This document shows, piece after piece, positions 6,116 to 10,253 of a stretch of 10,253 nt of DNA (its first letter is position 1; each line of letters starts with the position of its first letter). Under the pieces are notes generated by a model. The model did no database searches, was not told where the DNA came from, and saw only the letters and a list, made by a program, of their open reading frames with translations. This DNA comes from an uncultured Clostridia bacterium. GTDB taxonomy: Bacteria > Bacillota_A > Clostridia > TANB77 > CAG-508. Made by a program: the position numbers and the translations under genes. The stretch spans positions 1 to 10,253 of the forward strand of contig CANQQF010000036.1 of NCBI GenBank assembly GCA_947625985.1, in the 5' to 3' direction.

Positions 6116-8299
6116 TTATACTTTCATTGATAATCCAACTTTTTGTCTTTCCATATCAATTTTTATTACTTTTACTTTTACAATATCTCCAACAGATACT
6201 ACGTCAGATGGATTTTTTATGTATTTATCACTCATTTCTGAAATATGTACTAATCCATCATGTTTCACACCTATGTCTACAAATGCTCCAAAATCTATTA
6301 CATTTCTTACAGTTCCGGTTAGTACCATTCCCTCTCTTAGGTCTTCTAATTTTAAGACATCACTTCTTAGTACAGGTTTTGGCATATCTTCACGAGGATC
6401 TCTTCCTGGCTTCGTTAATTCTTCTACTATATCTGTTAATGTCATCTCTCCTATTTCAAGTTCATTTGCCATTTTTGGAATATCTATAGTCTTTAATTTT
6501 GTTCTAATCTCTGTAAGTTTTTCTCTATTTGTTAAATCTTGTTTGTTAAAACCAATTTCTTTTAATAATTTTTCTGTTTGTTCATAGCTTTCTGGGTGAA
6601 CTGCTGTTATGTCTAACGGATTTTTTCCATCTATTATTCTTAAAAATCCTGCACATTGTTCATATGCAACTTTTCCTAGTTTCGGTACTTTTAATAGTTC
6701 TTTTCTTTCTTTTAGTTTTCCATTTTTGTCTCTATATTTTACTATATTTTTGGCAATTGTCTTATTTATTCCTGATACATAAGATAGTAATGATGGTGTT
6801 GCTGTGTTTACATCTACTCCTACTTTGTTAACACTATCTTCTACTACTCCTGTTAGACTTTCTGCTAATTTTTTTTGATTAACATCATGTTGGTATTGAC
6901 CTACCCCAATTGCTTTTGGATCAATTTTTACTAATTCTGCTAATGGATCTTGAAGTCTTCTTGCAATTGATATTGCCCCTCTTATTGATACATTTATGTC
7001 TGGATATTCTTCAGTTGCTAGTTTTGATGCTGAATATACTGATGCTCCCGCTTCACTAACTATTACATAATGTACTGGTCTAGATGCTTCTTTTATCATA
7101 TCTGATACAAACATTTCTGATTCTCTTGAAGCTGTTCCGTTTCCTATTGCTATCATATCTATTTTATCTTTTTCTATTAATTTTAATAATTCTTTTTTAG
7201 CATTTTCTACGTCATTTTGAGGTGCTGTTGGATACACTGTTGTGTAATCTAAAACTTTTCCTGTTTCATCTATTACTGCTATTTTACATCCTGTTCTATA
7301 TGCAGGGTCAAATCCCATTACAGTTTTTCCTTTTATTGGTGCTCCTAATAATAATTGTTTTGAATTTTTTCCAAATACTTTTATAGCTTGTTCTTCTGCT
7401 TTTTCTGTAAGATCTGAACGTATTTCTCTTTCAATTGATGGTTCAATTAATCTTTTAAAAGAATCTGCAATTGTTTCTTTTAACATTTCTGTAAATTGTG
7501 TTTCTTCTTTTACTATATCTTTTTCTATATATGTTAAAATTTTTTCTTCTGGTTTATTAATTTTTACTTTTAGAAAGTCTTCTTTTTCACCTCTATTTAT
7601 TGCGAGTATTCTATGACTTGGAATGAATTTTATTGCTTCTGAATATTCATAATACATTTCATAATTTGATTTTTGTTCTTCATCAGCTGCTTTTGTTTCT
7701 ATTGTTGCTTCTCTATAGCATTGTCTTTTTATTTCTTTTCTGTATTTTGCGTTATCTGAAATGTCTTCTGCTATAATATCTAATGCACCTTGTATGGCAT
7801 CCTCAGCAGTTGCTACTACCTTATCTTTATTTTTTTTGTCTTCTTCTGACAATTTATCTATATTTATATATTCTTTGGCTATTTCATTTATATCTTTTGT
7901 TTCTGTTTGTTCCCATATTATTACTGCTAATGGTTCTAAACCTTTTGCTTTTGCAACTGTTGCTCTTGTTTTTTTCTTTTGTTTATATGGTCTATATATA
8001 TCTTCTACTTCTGCAAGTGTTTTTGCAATTGCTACTGCTTGTAATATTTCGTCAGTTAGTTTTCCTTGTTCATCTATTGATTTTATTACTTCTTCTTTTC
8101 TTGTTTCTAAGTTCCTTAGGTATGCTAATCTTTCTCCTAAAACTCTTAATGTTTCGTCACTCAGACCTCCTGTTACTTCTTTTCTATAACGGGCGATGAA
8201 TGGTATTGTGTTTCCTTCATCTATTAAGTTTATTGTATTTTCAACTTGCGTTGGTTTTACGCCTAATTCTGTTGCTATTGTGTTTGCTATTTTATTCAT
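6116..8299 (-). CDS. tex: Tex-family transcription accessory protein (S1 RNA-binding)
   Basis: The 727-residue product matches the usual length of Tex. This is a conserved cytoplasmic nucleic-acid-binding protein related to eukaryotic Spt6, linked to transcription and RNA handling. Visible parts: a helical N-terminal Tex domain (starting IATELGVKPTQVENTINL; IPFIARYRKE at 32-41; the DIYRPYK block at 100-106), a YqgF-like RNase H fold at about 325-450 (GFDPAYRTG at 329-337, then IGNGTASRE at 385-393), helix-hairpin-helix DNA-binding repeats at about 500-556, and a C-terminal S1 domain at about 654-725 (GTVRNVIDFGAFVDIG, then DGLVHISEMS). The start has AAAGGAG six bases upstream and a near-consensus promoter at 8330-8358. 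It is the first gene of a probable two-gene unit with the HD-GYP gene. Its sequence looks complete and typical. The identification is firm; its precise role in this organism is not known. Confidence 0.96.
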   Translation of the reverse strand: MNKIANTIATELGVKPTQVENTINLIDEGNTIPFIARYRKEVTGGLSDETLRVLGERLAYLRNLETRKEEVIKSIDEQGKLTDEILQAVAIAKTLAEVEDIYRPYKQKKKTRATVAKAKGLEPLAVIIWEQTETKDINEIAKEYINIDKLSEEDKKNKDKVVATAEDAIQGALDIIAEDISDNAKYRKEIKRQCYREATIETKAADEEQKSNYEMYYEYSEAIKFIPSHRILAINRGEKEDFLKVKINKPEEKILTYIEKDIVKEETQFTEMLKETIADSFKRLIEPSIEREIRSDLTEKAEEQAIKVFGKNSKQLLLGAPIKGKTVMGFDPAYRTGCKIAVIDETGKVLDYTTVYPTAPQNDVENAKKELLKLIEKDKIDMIAIGNGTASRESEMFVSDMIKEASRPVHYVIVSEAGASVYSASKLATEEYPDINVSIRGAISIARRLQDPLAELVKIDPKAIGVGQYQHDVNQKKLAESLTGVVEDSVNKVGVDVNTATPSLLSYVSGINKTIAKNIVKYRDKNGKLKERKELLKVPKLGKVAYEQCAGFLRIIDGKNPLDITAVHPESYEQTEKLLKEIGFNKQDLTNREKLTEIRTKLKTIDIPKMANELEIGEMTLTDIVEELTKPGRDPREDMPKPVLRSDVLKLEDLREGMVLTGTVRNVIDFGAFVDIGVKHDGLVHISEMSDKYIKNPSDVVSVGDIVKVKVIKIDMERQKVGLSMKV

Positions 8300-8329
8300 T
8301 TTTTGTCTCCTTTATATTTATTTATTTTG

Positions 8330-8358
8330 ATTATATATTATCTCAATACTTTTTTCAA
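8330..8358 (-). promoter_or_regulatory. SigA-type promoter for tex and the HD-GYP gene
   Basis: On the minus strand there is TTGAAA (8353-8358), an exact 17-base spacer and a perfect TATAAT (8330-8335). The -10 box lies about 30 bases before the tex ATG. Its -35 box is 22 bases from the -35 box of the opposite promoter at 8381-8409. Confidence 0.85.
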
Positions 8359-8380
8359 GAAAGTTGTGTTTTTTAACCAC

Positions 8381-8409
8381 TTGACTTTTATGTAAATTAG
8401 CTGTATAAT
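8381..8409 (+). promoter_or_regulatory. strong SigA-type promoter for the DUF1385 gene
   Basis: TTGACT (8381-8386), an exact 17-base spacer and a perfect TATAAT (8404-8409) make the best consensus match in the window (11 of 12 positions). The AAGGAG ribosome binding site of the 8447 gene follows at 8435-8440. Confidence 0.88.
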
Positions 8410-8446
8410 TTTTATATTAATTTTAATTTTTATAAAGGAGTATGTA

Positions 8447-9187
8447 ATGATTAAATTAACTGGAGGAGTTTCAGGAATAGATCGGATTTGTTTTTCTAGT
8501 TTAGGTCATTCAGCTACTGCAATTAGTCAGCCAGATAATACAATTAGAGTTGAATATGATAAATTTAATTCTAAAAGCCCTTTTGATATATTACTTAACA
8601 AAAATATTTTAAAATTTATTTCATTTTTAGAATTTATTATTGTATTTGCTCACTTGTTAAAATCGATTTTTATTACTTCTATTAGCAACGTTACTATGTT
8701 GAATATTGTATACTTTGCACCTACAGCTTTATGGATAATACTTATGGTTTTACTTATTTCTACAATGTATAAATCTAAGTTATTACTTAAAAATCACGCA
8801 GCTGAGCATATGGTTATTAAGGCATATAATACTCTACATAGAGTTCCAACAATTAATGAAGCAAGGAAGTTTTCTCGGTTTACACCTAACTGCGGTATCA
8901 GTATTTATTCAGCTATTATAACTGGTCAACTTATTGGCTATTTCCTTTTTAGAGCTTTTGGTTATATAGTTCCAGAAATATTTTTAGTTATAATTCCAAT
9001 TTTTTTATTTAATCGATTTCCCTTTTGTTTACTAGGTCTGTTCGGTCAGTTATTTACAACAGCTAAACCTGATAACTATAATATTTTTTTAGCGATAATT
9101 GCTTTAGAATCTTTAGAAAAAAGGGTTGGAATTTTTGGTGATACTCCTAATAGTATTAATGGCGTATTACGTAATAATAGTTTATAA
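8447..9187 (+). CDS. DUF1385 (YqhQ-like) membrane protein, divergent
   Basis: The product has 246 residues. It resembles the DUF1385/YqhQ family, an uncharacterised group sometimes described as predicted metal-dependent enzymes. Supporting marks: an N-terminal TGGVSG block followed by a beta-rich segment with SQPDNTIRV (27-35), two membrane segments at about 55-80 and 87-107, the family's HxxEH-type block His117-Ala-Ala-Glu120-His121, then INEARKFSRFTPNCG (136-150, with Cys149), further membrane segments at about 152-170 and 174-205, and the C-terminal TTAKPDN...AIIALES block (204-222). Known members have HGAEH, R.HPRCGTSF and T(K/R)EPDD at these places, so the match is real but diverged. The ATG has AAGGAG six bases upstream and a strong promoter. 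It is transcribed divergently from tex and converges on the DUF975 gene. Its function is unknown. Confidence 0.82.
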   Translation: MIKLTGGVSGIDRICFSSLGHSATAISQPDNTIRVEYDKFNSKSPFDILLNKNILKFISFLEFIIVFAHLLKSIFITSISNVTMLNIVYFAPTALWIILMVLLISTMYKSKLLLKNHAAEHMVIKAYNTLHRVPTINEARKFSRFTPNCGISIYSAIITGQLIGYFLFRAFGYIVPEIFLVIIPIFLFNRFPFCLLGLFGQLFTTAKPDNYNIFLAIIALESLEKRVGIFGDTPNSINGVLRNNSL

Positions 9188-9192
9188 AAAAT

Positions 9193-9216
9193 AAGATGTC
9201 ATAAAAATGACATCTT
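9193..9216. terminator. bidirectional terminator between the convergent DUF1385 and DUF975 genes
   Basis: The perfect 10-base arms AAGATGTCAT (9193-9202) and ATGACATCTT (9207-9216) enclose an AAAA loop. A/T-rich flanks (ATAAAAAATA to the left, TATTTTTAT to the right) supply U tracts on both strands. It starts 5 bases past the DUF1385 stop codon and lies 27 bases past the DUF975 stop codon. Its core sequence recurs at 10162-10180. Confidence 0.85.
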
Positions 9217-9243
9217 TATTTTTATATGTTATTTTTTAGTTCA

Positions 9244-10059
9244 TCATAGAAACATGCTTGACTCATATTCAAATATAATCTTACTAAGGTAGTTAATATT
9301 CCGGCTTAATATTAATAATATAATTATTAAGTATGTGTTTTGTATTAAATTGCTTAAAAGTATAGGTAACACAGCCAAAATAGCCCAGCCTATGTGTGAA
9401 ATTTGCAATACAAATAAATTTCCTTTATTACCTTTCATCATTTCTTTACTTTTCTGCACAGCTTCTTTTGCTGTTATTTCAGGTTCATCATATGAAATAT
9501 TTATTGCATAAATATATGTTAATGTTTTTATGACAAATAATGTTAATCCTACAATAAGGAATATAAAAGCTAAACTTAATACTAAACTTAAAACTATTAA
9601 TATAAAATTGGGGTCTATCATAAAAGTATTTCTTTCACTATTATATATTAATGATTGGGCAAATTTTAAAGATATTAAAAACATACTAAGTAAAATTATT
9701 GGCAAAATCATTTTTAACAATGTCCAAAAATAAACTTTTAGGCTTCTTGTAAAGTTTCCAAATCCTATTTTACAAAATTCAAATACTTTTATATCTTCTA
9801 GTCTTCTCATTTTCATAAAAGTAACAATTAGTCCATATTCTAAAGGGATTGTTATCAAACATACTAGAATTTCAAATATTATTAATAACAAATTATATAA
9901 CATTGTACTGTTTTCTGGTAGATCTATTATATCTATCTTAGTTATTACTGCAAAACAACCTATTATTAAAGAATTTAAAAATAATATAAAAAAGCCTAAT
10001 CCCCATTTTCCTCTTAAGGCTTTTCTAGCTAGCTTCCTTGTTTTTGTAGCCGTAATCAT
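9244..10059 (-). CDS. DUF975-family polytopic membrane protein
   Basis: With the chosen start this is 271 residues of DUF975, an uncharacterised Firmicutes integral membrane family. The N-terminus has the family's amphipathic signature (TRKLARKALRGKWGLGFF, about 7-24). About six membrane segments follow, near 22-41, 54-80, 110-135, 151-180, 215-235 and 238-253. The most diagnostic block lies between the fourth and fifth: ISYDEPEITAKEAVQKSKEM (188-207) followed by MKGNKGNLF, which is typical of the family. An open-frame extension to 10146 was rejected because it begins with TTG inside the promoter -35 box. The ATG at 10059 has AAAGGAGG upstream. It is a single-gene unit, flanked on both sides by hairpins sharing the AAGATGTC core, and is convergent with the DUF1385 gene. 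No role can be assigned. Confidence 0.85.
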   Translation of the reverse strand: MITATKTRKLARKALRGKWGLGFFILFLNSLIIGCFAVITKIDIIDLPENSTMLYNLLLIIFEILVCLITIPLEYGLIVTFMKMRRLEDIKVFEFCKIGFGNFTRSLKVYFWTLLKMILPIILLSMFLISLKFAQSLIYNSERNTFMIDPNFILIVLSLVLSLAFIFLIVGLTLFVIKTLTYIYAINISYDEPEITAKEAVQKSKEMMKGNKGNLFVLQISHIGWAILAVLPILLSNLIQNTYLIIILLILSRNINYLSKIIFEYESSMFL

Positions 10060-10068
10060 TTGTATTTT

Positions 10069-10074
10069 CCTCCT
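10069..10074 (-). promoter_or_regulatory. ribosome binding site that fixes the DUF975 start
   Basis: A perfect AGGAGG (part of AAAGGAGG) on the minus strand lies nine bases before the ATG at 10059-10057. The next codons begin the conserved DUF975 N-terminus, so translation should start here and not at the upstream TTG. Confidence 0.85.
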
Positions 10075-10117
10075 TTGCTTTTCTTTTGTTTGACATCTTT
10101 TAACAATTTTCGTTATT

Positions 10118-10146
10118 ATTATATCATACATTTTAGATATACTCAA
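10118..10146 (-). promoter_or_regulatory. SigA-type promoter for the DUF975 gene
   Basis: On the minus strand there is TTGAGT (10141-10146), an exact 17-base spacer and a perfect TATAAT (10118-10123). The leader is about 50 bases and contains one more copy of AAAGATGTC (complement of 10092-10100). The promoter lies entirely within the rejected N-terminal extension. Confidence 0.82.
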
Positions 10147-10161
10147 TTTGGATATAAAAAA

Positions 10162-10180
10162 AGATGTCTTTATGACATCT
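10162..10180 (-). terminator. leftward terminator hairpin for a gene beyond the right edge
   Basis: The arms AGATGTC (10162-10168) and GACATCT (10174-10180) enclose a 5-base loop. Read on the minus strand, the stem is followed by TTTTTTT, giving a standard intrinsic terminator that would stop transcription arriving from the right, just upstream of the DUF975 promoter. Confidence 0.65.
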
Positions 10181-10181
10181 C

Positions 10182-10214
10182 AGACTGTTGACAAAGTATT
10201 TTTGTTAACAGTCT
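10182..10214 (+). terminator. 14-bp inverted repeat with rightward U tract
   Basis: The arms at 10182-10195 (AGACTGTTGACAAA) and 10201-10214 (TTTGTTAACAGTCT) pair over 14 positions with one G-T wobble and a 5-base loop. A TTCTTTTT tract follows on the plus strand. In form it is a rightward terminator, but no rightward gene precedes it within the last kilobase, so its purpose is unclear. It could instead be the edge of a repeated or mobile element continuing outside the window. Confidence 0.5.
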
Positions 10215-10253
10215 TTCTTTTTAATAAAAAATGTAGTAAAATAAACTTGTCCG

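Noticed and set aside
7783..8199. Highly hydrophobic rightward frame opposite the 5' end of tex
   Set aside because: It is almost entirely Leu/Phe/Tyr because it is the complement of a Lys/Glu-rich coding region. No start signals are present and tex is unquestionably the real gene.
10060..10146. In-frame extension of the DUF975 protein starting at a TTG codon
   Set aside because: The TTG is the first three bases of a promoter -35 box with a perfect -10 seventeen bases later, so the codon lies upstream of the transcript. The conserved N-terminus begins at 10059.
4393..10253. Idea that the HD-GYP, Tex and unknown membrane proteins form a defence or signalling island
   Set aside because: The genes have separate promoters and different directions. 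Tex, DUF1385 and DUF975 are ordinary chromosomal families, and no nuclease, toxin, nucleotide cyclase or mobile gene is present.

Overview
The window looks like chromosomal DNA from an AT-rich, low-G+C Firmicute, most likely a Clostridia-type anaerobe of the kind seen in gut metagenomes. The reasons are the strong A/T bias, consensus AGGAGG ribosome binding sites, SigA-type promoters with 17-base spacers, U-tract hairpin terminators, and families common in Bacillota (Tex, DUF1385/YqhQ, DUF975, membrane-anchored HtrA, response regulator-HD-GYP fusion). TGG is the tryptophan codon and TGA is a stop, so the standard bacterial code is used. I see no tRNA, rRNA, CRISPR array, phage gene or complete insertion sequence.

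Layout from left to right. 53-427 (-) is a small charged unknown protein with its own promoter. 494-1633 (-) is a membrane-anchored HtrA/DegP-like serine protease with one PDZ domain. After a bidirectional terminator (1726-1761) comes 1776-2540 (-), a membrane-anchored protein with a lipocalin-like tail, and then 2677-4392 (-), a long-chain acyl-CoA synthetase. A 201-base divergent intergenic region separates the synthetase from 4594-5046 (+), an unknown membrane-anchored protein whose leader carries a perfect 10-bp inverted repeat. Its end meets 5043-6092 (-), a REC-HD-GYP cyclic-di-GMP phosphodiesterase, tail to tail. The two stop codons overlap inside the loop of one shared terminator. The HD-GYP gene lies 23 bases downstream of 6116-8299 (-), encoding Tex, and the two probably form an operon. 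Back-to-back promoters then drive tex leftward and 8447-9187 (+), a divergent DUF1385/YqhQ-like membrane protein, rightward. This converges through a terminator on 9244-10059 (-), a DUF975 polytopic membrane protein. The right edge holds two adjacent hairpins of opposite polarity.

The genes do not form one recognisable pathway. Most appear to be single-gene units with their own promoters, covering envelope quality control (HtrA), fatty-acid activation, second-messenger turnover, transcription/RNA housekeeping and uncharacterised membrane proteins. I found no convincing undescribed multi-gene system. The most interesting material is in the regulatory architecture: the terminator that holds two opposing stop codons, the repeated AAGATGTC hairpins flanking the DUF975 gene, the leader palindrome at 4541-4565, and the weakened REC domain on an intact HD-GYP domain. 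Two automatic gene starts (htrA and DUF975) should be shortened.
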